The notes: a model not told the origin generated them from the sequence alone. Counted from the stretch's first letter, positions 1 through 12,696 are shown. The stretch is 64,000 nt of DNA from Hydractinia symbiolongicarpus (GCF_029227915.1 NC_079885.1:17743001-17807000); one strand, 5' to 3'. Numbers and translations: made by a program.

Positions 1-447
1 ACAGAAAGAAAAGCATATGCATTTTTCACAAAAGCCAGGAAGGTTCCACCATATAATTCATTAATTTTATAGTACACATACAAAAAATAATTTAATGCAA
101 TGATAATGTAATTTGGGTAAAAACATCTTTTTTAACAAATCATTACTTCTTACATTTTTTGTATGATATAACAGCAGTTTTACAAGCAATTTTAATCAAA
201 CACATGTTTACTGATGGTTGGTGGAAGGGTCTCGGCGCATATGCGTAGAAAGCTTAGTGATCAGAAACCATAAACGCTACAAGGCAAATCAAATTCAGTA
301 TTTTTGTCTGTGAGTTAACTTTCTTCTATCTTTGTAAACACACAAACAAATAACAGAGCGATTATTAATCATTACTAAAATTTATCATACAAAGTACGTT
401 CTGAAAGTTCGAAATGGTAAAAGTTTGTTTTGTGTTATCCTACATTT

Positions 448-491
448 TGCATAGAGAAAAGCATATAATTTACTATGCTTTTCTCTATGCA
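448..491. repeat. Perfect 17-bp-stem inverted repeat in an otherwise gene-free stretch
   Basis: The arms 448-464 and 475-491 are exact reverse complements (each begins TGCATAGAGAAAAG) around a 10-nt AT-rich loop. The surrounding 1-1422 is AT-rich DNA in which I see no coding region, RNA gene or recognisable transposon end. The hairpin may be the remnant of a small MITE or a cruciform-forming site; nothing beyond its symmetry supports a function. Confidence 0.7.
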
Positions 492-1422
492 TTCTTTTAC
501 TTGAAAACTAGTTCAAAATTAAATATCTGTTTTCATACTACCATACTCTGAAGAGTTTGTAGGGTTCGATTTTAACCATAGGAAAGTGCAGGGGATTAGT
601 GGATCATACGATGCACAATGGTATGACTTTTTATTGATTTCCAAAATTTGATTTGTCCTGGCGCAAACTAACTTGTGCATGATTTATATGGAATTTAAAT
701 TTTGAACTTTGTTCCCTTTCAAATCATGCATTATTGCAATGGACAAAAATGTTTTCAGAGTTTAAAAACTCTTATCGAGATAATCAAGAATTGTATTTTT
801 TCCAATTCTGTTCTGTTTCCAAGTGAAGAGGTTATCTGTCCAGACTCTAAATTTTAATATTTACATATGTGTTAATAAGAAACCCCAGTGGTTGAGGCTG
901 CGGGCGCTTCTCTATGGCAAGCAAATTTATTTTTCCGGGAATCTGTTACCGTAAAATGGGGTAGCTCACTAACTCAGCAAATCATAACTAGTACTTACGG
1001 AACACACTAGTTTGTCTTATTTCACATTAATATATTCCCATTTTTTGTTTTAGCTCTCTTTTAAAAAATCAGACTCGTGAGCATAGCCTTTTTTCTAGTT
1101 GTAATGCAAATCAATATCAAATGATTATTCCACATTTCGTCAATAGTATTATCCCAGCAAAACCATAAGCGTCTTTGTTAGCAGCAATCATGTAATGGTA
1201 TACAAAAATGGGGCACAATGGCATTAAAAAAATAGTGGTTTCCAAAAACAACCTGGCAATTCTGTGGCAATTAAAGTGGGTTCTTTCCAAGAAAATAACT
1301 TTTCTTTCATGTTTCATGCAAAATGAAAGATTCAATTCTCTGGTGGGTAATGGTAGTAGGATCAGAATTTTAATCACTTTTAAATTCATTCCAAAGCTTG
1401 TTTAAAAATTTAACATGCTAAC

Positions 1423-1716
1423 CTCAGTAACAATAGAATACGATGACTCTTCAGTGTACATCCAGTCTGACCGCGGTATTTTGCATCGAAATGTATAATT
1501 ATCACCATTGCTGTCATCAAATATATTATTGTACAAGCATACAGTGCTATTATTAGCACATTTCCATGGAGGGTTGTATGCAATGAAATAAATAATCAAG
1601 GCTTGAATTGTTCCAGGAATAGTAAGAAGACATAGTATAATCATCACTAATATTTGATGCAAACCAATCTCACCAATAAGTGGTAAAACCTGATCAATAG
1701 ATTGCACCACCTGCAT
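1423..1716 (-). CDS. First coding exon of an SLC22-type organic cation/anion transporter
   Basis: The 98-residue exon starts at ATG 1716 and ends in phase 0 at the GAG/GTTAGC splice donor (GT at 1422-1421). The N-terminus has the SLC22 layout: a short cytosolic stretch (VLPLIGEIGLHQILV), a first membrane helix (residues about 23-47), then an extracellular loop with cysteines. It ends in W-x-Y...SIVTE, which matches the family's conserved SSIVTE(F/W)-x-LVC just before the second helix. The family moves organic cations, anions or carnitine across the plasma membrane as 12-helix major-facilitator proteins. The remaining exons should lie further left; I could not identify them in 1-1400, so they are probably outside the window. 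The assignment rests on the motif pattern, and the substrate is unknown. Confidence 0.72.
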
Positions 1717-2687
1717 TTTGAACTAAAATATAAAAATATTTTTAACGGTCACTCATATAATTACAGTTTAGAAAACTATATATATTTTTATATATGTGTA
1801 CACATCGGGAAAAAAAAGTAAATAAACATAGTTTGCATTTACTATGAAAAGCACTATGACTTGTTGCATTTATTTTTAAAACAGCCCACTTAAATTCTAA
1901 TTTGCACTTGTTCTTAGTCACCCATCAAGTTTACATGAATTGCAAATATATACTTATGAATTTTTAGTTGTAAGCCCATGGAATAATTCACAGGAATTTT
2001 TTTTAAGTATGAACAAATCTACCAAAGATTAATTTCAATCTAGTTAATTGTTGAAGTCATATAATAATAGAGAGTGTGTGGATTTTATATTTTTTTTAGT
2101 ATAGGGAGGGTGTCAGCTAAAAAAATATTGGTATTCCCTCCTTAAGTGTTACATAGTGTTAAAAATAACACACTGGCTACGTCACTAAGTTTTACCCGCA
2201 GATTTGGGAAATCTTATTCTAAAATAATAATAATATATATAATAACAATATCAATAACATGTTTTACGAAGCTCACCCAAAAAACTTGAAGTTAATCCTT
2301 GGACGACTTTTAGTTGTTTCCACTGGGAGCCACTCTATTGATTCTGGATCTAGATATTTCAGATGTCAACTCAGATGGTAGCCAGGAGACCTAGCATAAA
2401 TTTTCTTACCACTGGATAATGAGAATAGTTAAGGCAGAGAAATAAGCATAAGATGTGACCACACCGGCTTTGTGCTTATTGGTTAATTTAATCCATGGCT
2501 TACTGTGAGGTGGATTTAAATTTTAGGGGTTTGCCCTAACTTATCGCTTGTGAACTAGGCTGATCAAATGATAGTAGCTAAGTCCTTTAAAAACTAAGTT
2601 GAGTTGCAGGAAATAAAATATATATTATATGTGTCGAATTTAATAAAATACAAGGTACTTTTGTACAACTTTAAGTTTCATGTTAGA
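1717..2687. other. No gene seen; AT-rich intergenic or upstream DNA
   Basis: This lies upstream of the SLC22-like exon. I see runs of A/T and TATA-like stretches but no coding potential, no RNA gene and no transposon terminus that I can support. Confidence 0.5.
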
Positions 2688-4394
2688 CAATCGTCAGGTA
2701 CGCGAGTAACTATACACGAGTATACGAGTACGGGCACATCAAATGAGAAGTACTGTACAAGACGAGTACGAGTAATCGGCAAGTATACTACTCCGTACCC
2801 TCGAGTATAGCCTCTTGCGCATGCGAGTACAATAAGTGAATGATTTGTGAGTACGTGTGCGAGTATAACATAAAAAACGGGAATTCGTCGTAGCGTAATT
2901 TTTATCGATACCTCACTACCTGCTACCTTAGAAATTGTGAAAACTTTTACTTTGTTTTCGCGTCGTAGCAAAGAACATTTCATTTTCCATTAAATTTTTT
3001 TTATGTTGCAGCAAATTCTCTTTAGTTTACATAAAAATGTAAACTTTTCTGTAATGGCTTTTTATAACTTTACATTTAAATACTTCATTTAACATTAATG
3101 AGGAAACCCTTTGCTATTTACATCTGCTATCTAAATGCTTTTTGCTCCTAGCTAAATGTGTTGTTGCTACATTCAAACATTATTCCTATCTCTTCGCATG
3201 CACGAATTAAACAGTGAACTCTGGAGACTAAATTAAGCCAATCACAGTTAATTTAATTGCTTTGTGAGTAACCAAAACACGTGCCTTAAATCCAGTGAGA
3301 ATGATGTGTACGTTCTTTTATAAAAATATTATATTTAAAAATAACATGAATCAAGGATCTGTGTCTTTAAAATGCGTAAAAAGAAACAAAATATTGAATT
3401 ATTACAGATCGTCTGTAACAACAATGTACGGAAGATTCTTTCTCATGTTTTTATAATTTTATTATCCATTTTTATCTTATTAATCATAGTGTGCATAATA
3501 AAGTGAGTGGCAAGTAATGGGAGGACAAAGTTTCATGTGTCTTATTAATTGTATTTTAAATTTTTTTCACATTTTTTGTGGCCACCTGGTGTTTGAAAGT
3601 TGCGAATATAAAAAAGAAAAGAAAGAATAAATAAATAAATATCATTAAACTAAATTGTTGCATTTTTTTACTGTTTTTAACAGCACTTATCAAATTAGTC
3701 CTGGACACTAGCTTGGTAAAAATACATGTCAATAACACCTTAAAATGATACCTGGCATACTGCTTTATTACCAGAAGCAAATCATTTCTAAATGCTCAAT
3801 GTGTTTGCAAAGATGTAAATGGATTAGAATAACATTCAACACTAAAGAAAAATTAATCTCCAGAATCGTAATTTAGAGAGAGTGAGGAAGTCATTATTGA
3901 GAGAAAAAGGTAAAGCACGTAAGTGCAGTAAGGTCATAAGTATTGGGTTCTTTTAAAAAACGAAAACACAATGGCCTATAATATTACTATATTTCATTAA
4001 AAAACTGTTTAAACATTGCGGGATTTCTTTTAAAAACTGTTTAAACCTTGCCATAATGTATTTTATTTGAAAATTGTCAAAACTTAGTTGCCCCAATCTT
4101 ATGCAAAACATTGTTCTTTGTTTTAAAAATATGACAACGAGATTTTGTGAAACGCAACATCGTCCTAATTAATTAAAAAAAAAAATAATAATAGCGTAAA
4201 CACCGAAAAACATTTTAAGAAAATATTTGTGCACGCTAGCGAGTACGGTGTGAGTACAGTATCAAACATGTGCTTGTATTTTTGACGTACTCGTACGCGC
4301 AGTATACTCGTCGCGTACTCATGGAATACCCACAGAAGAAATTACTCCTACCCGTAGTTTAATACTTGTGTATAGTTACTCGCGATCGGCACTG
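2688..4394. mobile_element. Non-autonomous DNA transposon with GAGTAC-rich inverted ends
   Basis: Both ends contain the same 17-bp block in inverted orientation (CGCGAGTAACTATACAC at 2701-2717; its complement at 4368-4384). Each is embedded in a 100-150-bp zone dense in GAGTAC/GTATAC words. The outermost right end reads CAGTGCCGATCG on the minus strand and the left CAATCGTCAGG, reminiscent of hAT-type CAGTG ends, but I could not find a convincing 8-bp target duplication, so the exact limits are uncertain. The interior has no transposase. About 500 bp of it (3400-3900) is related to the interior of the element at 18113-18988, although the termini differ. Confidence 0.55.
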
Positions 4395-5079
4395 TACAAG
4401 TTACCAAATATTTTGTTAAATCTATAAGATGAAACAAAACAAGCATAAACACAAAATCAAAACCATATAAAAATTCCAAACTCTTATATTTAACCCACAC
4501 CAATTTTCTTAACATTCTTTAAAGTGTCTGTTGTCATGACAACATTTACTTATAAGTTTGTTTTTTGAGTTGGACATGTTCAAAAATATGAGGCAGCAAT
4601 GTGAACATAGCTAAAATCAGAAAAAAACATCTTTTACCATAAAATGATACTTATGTAACAAAATAAGGTGAAATTTTGTAAATAGGTAAAACTATTCATT
4701 ATGAATAGGTCAAGATACTTTTATTCGCCATATTAATGCTTTCAGAGCACATTTATGATAAAAAAGTAACAATGTTACATTTGCATCATAATCTGCATTA
4801 ATAGTGGAAAAAAGTGGTTAAAAGACAAAGAATCATAATACAATGGCTTTGAACATACCAATTATTCTTCATCTCGCAAATCTGTAATGACATTGCAAAG
4901 CAAAATGCTGATAATGAAGTAACAGGCAAAAATTTTAAAATATTTTAAAAACATTTTATGTAACCAACATTATCCAAAACCTGAAGGTTACTATACAATA
5001 TTTGAATTAAATTAGATTGATATTTGAGTAACAGAAAGCTCTTTTAGTTTCAAGACATGGAATGATAACCTTGTAACAA
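4395..5079. other. No gene seen; AT-rich flank of the copia insertion
   Basis: A short stretch near 4570-4595 (GACATGTTCAAAAATATGAG) recurs inverted at about 17715-17735, so part of this DNA is an unnamed dispersed repeat. Otherwise I see nothing. Confidence 0.45.
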
Positions 5080-5084
5080 TCATT

Positions 5085-5298
5085 TGTTAAACTCGCAATA
5101 TGTGTATGACTAACCTGTAGGTTATCTTCACAGTTCTCCTAATAACGCAACACCAAATAAACCCAATTGATTTACACACTACACAATATATACCACTATT
5201 ATAAACACAATGATTTCACCAGCAAGATTGGTTCAACACAAGTAAACCCCACCACCAATTGATTCTTATTAGTAATCGCCTAGAATGGAAGATTAACA
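5085..5298 (-). repeat. 3' LTR of the copia element
   Basis: This 214-bp copy is downstream in the element's own orientation. It is nearly identical to 9880-10102, with scattered substitutions and a much shorter C run. Terminal dinucleotides are TG and CA. Confidence 0.9.
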
Positions 5299-5589
5299 AT
5301 CTCCATCTATTTTCTTTTCTGCACGTTGTTCAGTTTATGCTGCTATGGGAGGAATTTATAGCGACTCCTACTCGCTTAGTATAGTGGTCCTGGGGAGAAA
5401 TTGGCTTTTCACCAATGCCCTCTACTATTCTTGTCTTGATCAAATAGTTACCGAAGACTATTCTTTCTTGGGTCCTTAGTTGTGTGACGCCAAGTGTTAA
5501 GTGGTGTTTCAGCAATGAATTCTGAAAAATAAAACTCAAAAAAAAACTTTATAATAAAACATTTTGAAAACACAACATTTGATTGGTCA

Positions 5590-7860
5590 CTAATACTCAT
5601 CATGACCATTTTGTAGCACATTCAGTAGAAGTGTGCTATTTGCTCCTTGCTTTGTTAACACATCTGCTAACTGATGTTTGGTGGGAATCCACTTCAATAT
5701 AACTTCCTTTTGATTGGTACTCTGTCTGAGAGAAGCCATGTCAACTCTTAATCGCTTATCTTCTAAAGCTTTTGTTGAATATGCAGCTTCATACAAAGAT
5801 TTGTTATCTGTGTAGCACAAGATACCTTCTAGATCTGTCTTCACAATTTCCCTTATCACATTTTCACCCAGATACATGCATCAATACCATTAACAAGTGC
5901 TAAGGTTTCTGCTGCAAGTGTGCTACGCACAACTCTCTTAATCTTTTTTGACTGCCATGTGATAGGTGTCATGGTGTTCTCAACACCTTTAAGAAAAACA
6001 AAAATTCCACTTTGAGAGCTTCCGTCATGTAGATTTCCAAATGAGGCGTCAGCGTACAAGATTAATTGTAATGGAGGTTTCAACTTCAAATTTTAGGCAA
6101 ATATCAGGATCCAATTTCAACTTCCTTACCAATTTATTAGCTCTCATAACATCATCAACATTTGCACGGTTTAACTTTGTGCTTAACTGACAAACATCAA
6201 AAGAAATATCTGGCCTTGATTGAGAAGATACCCAATTTAATTGACCACAAATACATCGAAACTTAGATTGCTTTTCATGTGAGAGTTCTTGATGTTTGTT
6301 TTTGGTGCTTTGAATCTCAACCTGTTCCATGCTTGCCACATATTTGCTTTGGTCATACTCAATAGAACTATCGAATTGTTGTATGTTGACTCCAACATAT
6401 TTAAAATTACTGCAATTCTCTGACCCAACCCGAAATATTTTTCTAATGGATGCAATGACTTTTACTTGAAAATCTCCTGATCCTTCCCAAAGAAAATCAT
6501 CAACATGTATTACGATCAATCCTTGACAACAGTCATCTTAAACCCAATAAAATAAAGCCTCATCAAATAAAAACATTTTCATTCCCAAACCAATTAACTG
6601 TTCCTTTACTCGTAAATACCAAGCTCTTGAAGCATCAGCAAGGTCATACACTACTTTATTCAATTTCCAAAGAACCCCTTTTACGTTTGCTTCCTTTGGG
6701 GGCTTTATAATTACTTCTCTATCAATCGGGTTACCTTAAAGAAATGCTGTTTTGACATCTAAGGTGTGGCATTCCCATTGTGAGTACAATTCGCAGACTT
6801 TCTTTTGAAATCGTTGGGGATCGTCAGATTTTGAACCTCCTCTTCTTCAAAACCTCTTATGACCAAACGAGCTTTGACAATTTTGTTGCCCTCTATATTT
6901 TTTGTTGTGATTACCCATCTTGTGGATATTGTAGATTGACCTCTGTCTTCAACAGTGGAGAAAACATTGTTGTCTTGCCAGTTGGTTAATTCTTTAAATT
7001 TCGCATTCAAGACCTCGTCTTCAATAGTTGCTTTTATTGCTAATAATACTTTTTCAGTGTCATTGGCTTCAACAACCGGTTGCCATTCACTCACACATCT
7101 TTTGAAATCTAACCAATTAATTTCACCTGTGTCTTCATTTTGCACATTTAAACAACTGCCATATTGCCTGCCTTCTTTTCCTTTTCTACTCACTTTACCT
7201 GCTCTGCTGTGAACTAATCCTTTAATCTACTCACTGTCTGGAGTTAGCTTATAGATGATTCTGGTTTTTAACTTTGGTATTCCTTGAAATATAGAGGTAT
7301 TGCCTTTTTTTCATTGACTGTGGTTTCACTTTTTGATGTTTCATTAGATCTTTCCTCTATTGGTGTCCCATTGGTTTGTGAATTATCAATGTCGCATCCT
7401 CAGTTACTGGTGCTTCTGTTACTGGTACTTCCGTAGTATTACTTTCAAGATCAACTATGTCAAAAATTTCGTCTTTCGGTGAAACACAGTTGTCCAACTG
7501 CATTGTTGTTACTTCTGGGCTCTTTTCAGAGTCTTGTGATGGTTTCTGTGAATGTACTACTTGATTTACCTTTTGTAACTGAAAAATGTGGACTCTCACA
7601 TAACTTCCACCATGCTTGACAAGTACTTGTTTATTTTCTTGTCCAATTACAGCGCCTGGTCCATGCCATTTTTCGCTGTCTTTTCTTTTATAAAAGACTT
7701 TATCTCCAGTTACATACTGCACATCATTGTAACACTGGATATTATGCCGCAATGCTCTACGTATTCTTTCAGAAGATTCTGCTGCTATGAATGCTCTTCG
7801 TGATACATGCATCACAGCAAGGTTATGGGCCACAGTCTTACTTGAAACTGTATCATTCAT
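5590..7860 (-). pseudogene. Copia integrase C-terminus, reverse transcriptase and RNase H, broken
   Basis: Segments in different frames give the integrase C-terminal region (7357-7860), the start of reverse transcriptase (6759-7193, with RWVITTK and KARLVIRGF), the central palm (DVKTAFL then a stop near 6737; LADASRAWYL), the VDDFLW catalytic motif (start of 6049-6519), and a Ty1-type RNase H (YADASFG, AAETLAL, CYTDNKSLYEA, WIPTKHQLADVLTK; 5590-6089). At least two in-frame stops and several frameshifts interrupt it. Between 5299 and 5590 lies the 3' untranslated region with a purine-rich tract next to the 3' LTR on the minus strand. Confidence 0.85.
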
Positions 7861-9827
7861 GGCTGGTAACTGATCAGTGAGGATGCAGGGATAGTCATAG
7901 TTTTTACCAAAAACAAGCTGGTTTGGTGAAAATCCATTGTTGTTTGATAAAGAATTCTTGGCACTAATAGCCCAGGATTAGGTGTACATTTCGTATCCTC
8001 TATAATCTTACTCAGCATTTCCTTAATGATACCATTGTGTCGCTCACATAGCCCATTTGACCAAGGACTATAGGCTGCTGTTGTGGAAAACTCTATGTTA
8101 AATTGCTCACACATTTCTTCATACACTTTATTGATAAATTCTCCTCCATTGTCAGCCAGAAACTTTCTTGGTTGACCAAATCTTGCTAACCAAATTTCAA
8201 AGATAATGTCTGTTATCACATCTTTATCTTTTGTCTTTGTTAACTTTGAAGATGAAAATCTTGTAAAAGTATCTATGATATGAATAAACCACAATGATTG
8301 TGAAAGTTGCACTAAATCTAAAGCCACACACTGATTGAATTCTGACAACATTGGTAAGCCAACAATAGGACGTGGTCTTGGTTTTCTATACTTAAGGCAT
8401 ACTTTACAAGAGTGTGAGACATTATCAATTAATTTCATGATTTCACTCCGGTCTTCTAAAAAGGAATTTGATGCTTTAATAAGAGATTTTAATTTCTCAG
8501 CACTTGGATGACAGAACTGACGATGAAGTTTGACGATCTTGTTTTTTTTGGATTTCTCACTTGCGCATACAAAGGCAACTTGAGGAAGCAAATGGTCATA
8601 ATTCTTTTCATCTAAGTCTATTCTGTTGTTGTTTAAAGGTATGCAACAGTGACCTGTGGTGGTAAATTTTAAAGGATGGCATTCTCCGAACATTTTAGCA
8701 GTATCGTTGCTAAAATCTAAAACTGCATCTGCTTTTCTCATAGATGTTTGACTCAAAAGCAAAGGTATTTCATTGGGTACAACTTCTGTTTCTAGATTAA
8801 CCTCTTTTGAACCAATGATTACAGGTAAGATTACTCGTTTTATGGAACAAACTGCTTCGCTATCTCCAAATTTAAATCTTGTTCCACCTGGATACTCTTC
8901 TGGCAGTTTATCACTATCAATATTATCAATGAAGCATTGGTACCAATTCTTACCACAGACTGTTTTGTTACAACCACAGTATGACAAAGTTTCACCAACA
9001 AGGGATTGCATTTCACTTTCTTTAATTTTAGAAAAAAATGTAACTTTTGAACGACTCTCTTCCTTTTTCACATCTTCAGACTCCTGATTCTCATAAGAAT
9101 GGGGACAATTCACAGCCCAGTGATAAATGGACTGACAAATATTGCACTTTGAAATATTTCCAAATTCATCAGGCGGATTCATTACTCTGTTACTGGATCT
9201 GGTTTTCCTCCATCCATTTTTTTGATTTGGTGCTGCAGCCCTTCCTCTTTTAAACCTTGAATGCTGATATCCACCTCTTTTAGTGAAGTAATTCTGCTCC
9301 GTAGAATCTGCACTTACCTGTAAAACAGGCTCTATCTTTACAGCATCATTTGACACAGATGAGGCCACAGTATCACCAAATATTTTCTTTAACTGTAATA
9401 CCATTGAATCATAGCGTAATTCATTTATAGTTGCTCTAGCCAACTGTTGCTGCTCTGGTTTAAGATTAGCACTTTGTAAAACTCGGTATGCCAAAACTAC
9501 ATCAGGAAGTTCCGTATGGTGAACTTGGATTTTGTGATATAATCGTTCAAACTCTATAAGGTAATCATTCATGCTCATCTCAGAGGGTCGTTTAAATTGT
9601 TCAAAGGTTTCATAAGCCAGGTACGCAGTTTGATTTTCATCCTCAGTAATAGCGTTTACCCCAATTGTGCCACTGATTTGTTCAATTTCCAATTCTAATA
9701 CTGCTTCTTTAGCTTTTCTGGCCCCTGTTTTTCCGCCTTTAGTTATGTGACTGCTTGGCATATTTGAACTTCTTTTTTCCAGTCTTTGTAACTGGACTCT
9801 GTATTCAATGATGGTGGGGGTACCCAA
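7857..9827 (-). pseudogene. Copia gag-protease-integrase open frame (656 codons)
   Basis: The N-terminal third is a copia-type Gag (the UBN2-like region about residues 70-155 includes MSMNDYLIEFERLYHKI). A CX2CX4HX4C zinc knuckle follows (CNICQSIYHWAVNC). Next is a protease-like region: the residues before GCNKTVCGK, where the active-site D-S/T-G is expected, read YCG, so the catalytic aspartate is missing. The integrase has the HHCC zinc module (H-x-FCHPS...C-x2-C) and the DDE core: D of ALDLV, D of ADNGGEF, E of CERHN. The frame stays open to 7857, where the integrase C-terminus continues in another frame (7357-7860). The lost aspartate suggests the copy could not process its polyprotein. 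Confidence 0.85.
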
Positions 9828-9864
9828 CTTTTCGACATTTCTCTATGATACTTTGCAATTTTAT

Positions 9865-9877
9865 TCCTCTGCTACCA
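9865..9877 (-). other. Primer-binding site for initiator methionine tRNA
   Basis: On the minus strand, two bases inside the 5' LTR, the sequence TGGTAGCAGAGGA occurs. It is complementary to the 3' end of metazoan initiator tRNA-Met (CCA included). Copia-group elements commonly use this tRNA, so the site confirms orientation and LTR limits. Confidence 0.85.
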
Positions 9878-9879
9878 TT

Positions 9880-10102
9880 TGTTAAACTCGCAATATGTGT
9901 ATGACTAACCTGTAGGTTATCTTCACAGTTGTCCTAATAACGTAACACCAACTAAACCCAATTGATTTACACAAAACACAACATATACCACTATTATAAA
10001 CACAATGATTTCACCAGCAAGATTGGTTCAACACAAGTAAACCCCCCCCCCCCCCCCACCAATTGATTCTTATTAGTAATTGCCTAGAATGGAAGATTTA
10101 CA
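9880..10102 (-). repeat. 5' LTR of the copia element with a long C homopolymer
   Basis: This 223-bp copy is longer than its partner mainly because of a run of about 16 C near 10045, a likely slippage or assembly-sensitive tract. It would carry the promoter for minus-strand transcription of the element. Confidence 0.9.
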
Positions 10103-10345
10103 TCATTGATTGAAATGTATATAGAAGGTGAAACTGTAATGGGAAAGTTCATAAAGTAGCTTATTTTTCATATTTTGGTGCAGTATAAATATAAGTAGTA
10201 CAAACACATACATACACATAACAAATGGAAGAAATCAATCCGTTTTCTCAGAGAAACCATTGCATTGCATGAATGAAGAAGTCATTACAAAGAATAGAAT
10301 AATTTTTATCTCTTATAATAATACGAAGTGTATGTGACGGTCATA

Positions 10346-11008
10346 GTGGATATCATCATTTCCCTTTAATGTCGCTGAAATTTTCTTTGAAGTCGCCGAA
10401 AAAATTATGTCTTAATGTTAAATTTTATGATGTTACGGCGCGACGTCAATAACACTACTTTAACGTCAATATCCTATATTAAATTAATGAAGCCATTACA
10501 GTGCACTTAAAATTTGAGGCCAAATAACTTGGAAACGAGGTGGTGACGTCAATGATTTTTCACCGCATGGGTAACTAGGGACCACCTAGGACCAATTTGG
10601 GTAATTTTCCCCACCTTTTCATCAAAAAAACTTTAAACCCTAATATCTCTGCAACCATTTGTCAAAGACGCATGATCCTATACAATTTCTTGATCAGCGT
10701 TTCAAGATCTATACGATGAAGGCAACAGGTATACAAATTTCTAAAAAAAATTTTTAAGGTTTTGACGGGTCTTTGCTGACGCAAAATTTTTAATCCCTGA
10801 TATTTCCTTAGGCTTCGTCGAGAACATATTATCCTGTACATTATTTTAACCAGCATTTCCACCTCTACACATAACAGACAAAGAATAAACAAATTTCGCG
10901 AATTTTTTTATCTGCACTGCACTGCTGACGTCAGCAAAACATCTAAACAAACTCTCTTTTTATTGACCTTTTACCTAAGTGGATTTCTCCACGGGCTTTA
11001 TAGACTAG
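10346..11008 (+). mobile_element. Helitron-like non-autonomous unit
   Basis: The right end has a small hairpin (GTGGATTTCTCCAC), then GGGCTTTATAGA and CTAG at 11005-11008 followed by T, which is the Helitron 3'-end format (hairpin about 10 nt before CTRR, insertion before T). The body is shared with the units at 21180-24159 (for example the CTTGATCAGCGTTTCAAGAT stretch and many TGACGTCA/GACGTC words). No Rep/helicase coding region is present. The left limit is estimated from where similarity to the other copies stops. Confidence 0.6.
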
Positions 11009-11457
11009 TTTTTTATAAACACTTGAAAGGAAGATGTGAAAAAGTTTATAACAGTAAGCAGAAATATAGTATATCTGATAATGGAGATTTGATTTTTAAG
11101 AAAAACCATTGCATTGTATTTCAAAAGAAGCCATTGCACATAATGTGGATAGAATATTTAGTAAATTTTTTTCATAAAATAAAGACATTGTGCTGATGAT
11201 CTTGAAGTCACTACTGTGTTTATATAATATTGATAGTAGTATTCTGTATAAATTTTTATATTATTTAGGTAATGAGAGACATCTAGTTTTGGTTAGGACT
11301 TATCATCTGGATTGTTAAAATAGTTTTGTGAAAGTATTTTATATATGATATTACTGCAAAAAATATCCTCAACAGATTAAAATGTAGTTGGACAAATAGC
11401 TTTGAAAGTATTTTGACAGTTGATAATAGTTTTCATATTTTTTATTTAGACAAGAAA
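11009..11457. other. No gene seen between the Helitron-like unit and the zinc-finger pseudogene
   Basis: AT-rich. One short open stretch around 10963-11196 starts inside the Helitron end and has no recognisable domain, so I do not treat it as a gene. Confidence 0.4.
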
Positions 11458-12295
11458 ATGAGTAATTATAGTTGTAAGAATACTGGCTGCAGAGAGGGTT
11501 TCAAATTTAGAACACAAGTTCCAATACATGCAGAAAATGTTTAAAACCAACAAAATCAAAAGTTGAAAAATACACTCTAAAAGATGATCTGTATCATTGC
11601 AATACTTGTAAGAAAACATATAAGCACATAGATTTATCGATCATTAAAACAAAATACATCATGTCATACCAATCCGCGATATTGAGAAACACAGATCAAC
11701 AAAATTATTATTGCCCATTAAAGTATCTTATATGTTATGTTTTTCAGATGGTAAAGTAACAGGAAAAGTGAACATCTGTTCATGAAATAATTGCATAGAA
11801 GGTGAATTTTTATTATGTGTTAATGAGAAAGGAATTATAATTTATTCAGACATTAATGATAGCGGAAGTGACACAGATGATGATGATGAGATTGATAATG
11901 AAGAGTTTAAAGCAGATGACATTCATTCTGAGGAATACGAATTATATGAAATGAGAGCAGATAGTGTTTTTGGTATAATTTCCCGTGGTGGTTTCATTGC
12001 TCTGTATTCCCCACTGAACTCCCTTGAACTGTTTTACCTTTGTAAAGTGATTGATTATGGAACTGCAACATCAGAGTTAATAGATAAGTACAATCACATT
12101 GTTCCAATCAGGTGCAAATACATCAAGTGCCAATATTTTCAGAAAAAACAAGAACGTAAATCAAAAGTCATTTACAAGGTTCTTCCAGATGTTGTTTATG
12201 TTCTTCCTGCTCAAGTGCTAAATCCTATTGTCAAAATGAATGGTGACGATAGTTTATCGATAGAGAATTACCTGTGGCTGTGTGATAGCGTTTAG
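11458..12295 (+). pseudogene. Intronless pseudogene of a zinc-finger protein with acidic linker
   Basis: From the ATG at 11458 one can read a first finger-like cysteine pair (SCKNTGC, then REGFKF), an interrupting stop, and a second C-x2-C motif (YHCNTCKKTYKH). A strongly acidic stretch follows (SDINDSGSDTDDDDEIDNEE, near 11850-11905), then a 114-residue open C-terminal part (11951-12295; RGGFIALYSPLNSLEL...ENYLWLCDSV). Several stops and frame changes separate these blocks, and no intron is evident, so a retrocopy or decayed multicopy gene is likely. AATAAA-type signals follow at about 12415-12440. I do not recognise the C-terminal domain. Confidence 0.5.
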
Positions 12296-12696
12296 TTACC
12301 TTACTTTAGATGTAGAACTTTCGTGGACTGAACTTTCACTAATCATTTTAAGTTTAATTTTAGTTTTTGGAAAAACATTTTTATTCAAAGCAAAAAATGA
12401 TAATATAAGACACAATAAAGAATAAGAATAAAGAATAAAGACATTTACTTTTACTTCCTAATGACAATTTTGTAACAAATACAGATCTTTAGGAATTCTA
12501 AGGAACTATAAAATATTTTGTATTTCTTAGTAAATATTTTGGACTTTGCCAGGAATATCTTTTTCGTTACTTTCTGATCATTTCTGCGTTCTTGAATTTA
12601 TCTGTTTCTGCTTTAGTCTCAATTGATAATTGCTTTGTTTAAATATAGATTTAGTTTTTGGAAAAACCTTTTTATTCAAAGCAAAAAATGATAATA

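Larger units (their letters stand above)
5085..10102 (-). mobile_element. Ty1/copia LTR retrotransposon, complete structure but inactivated
   Basis: Two direct LTRs (5085-5298 and 9880-10102) begin TG and end CA and are flanked by the same 5-bp repeat TCATT (5080-5084 and 10103-10107), a typical integrase target duplication. Reading on the minus strand, the order is LTR, tRNA primer site, gag with zinc knuckle, protease-like region, integrase, reverse transcriptase, RNase H, LTR. Integrase before reverse transcriptase places it in copia rather than gypsy. The body is broken by stops and frameshifts. The LTRs remain very similar apart from a C-run expansion, so the insertion looks moderately young despite its broken pol. 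Confidence 0.93.

Noticed and set aside
6955-7212. Plus-strand open frames across the copia element (also at 8773-9087, 7588-7803)
   Set aside because: They are antisense shadows of the minus-strand gag-pol, with no motif of their own.
10963-11196. A 77-codon plus frame next to the Helitron-like end
   Set aside because: It starts inside the conserved non-coding terminus of the repeat and shows no recognisable domain.
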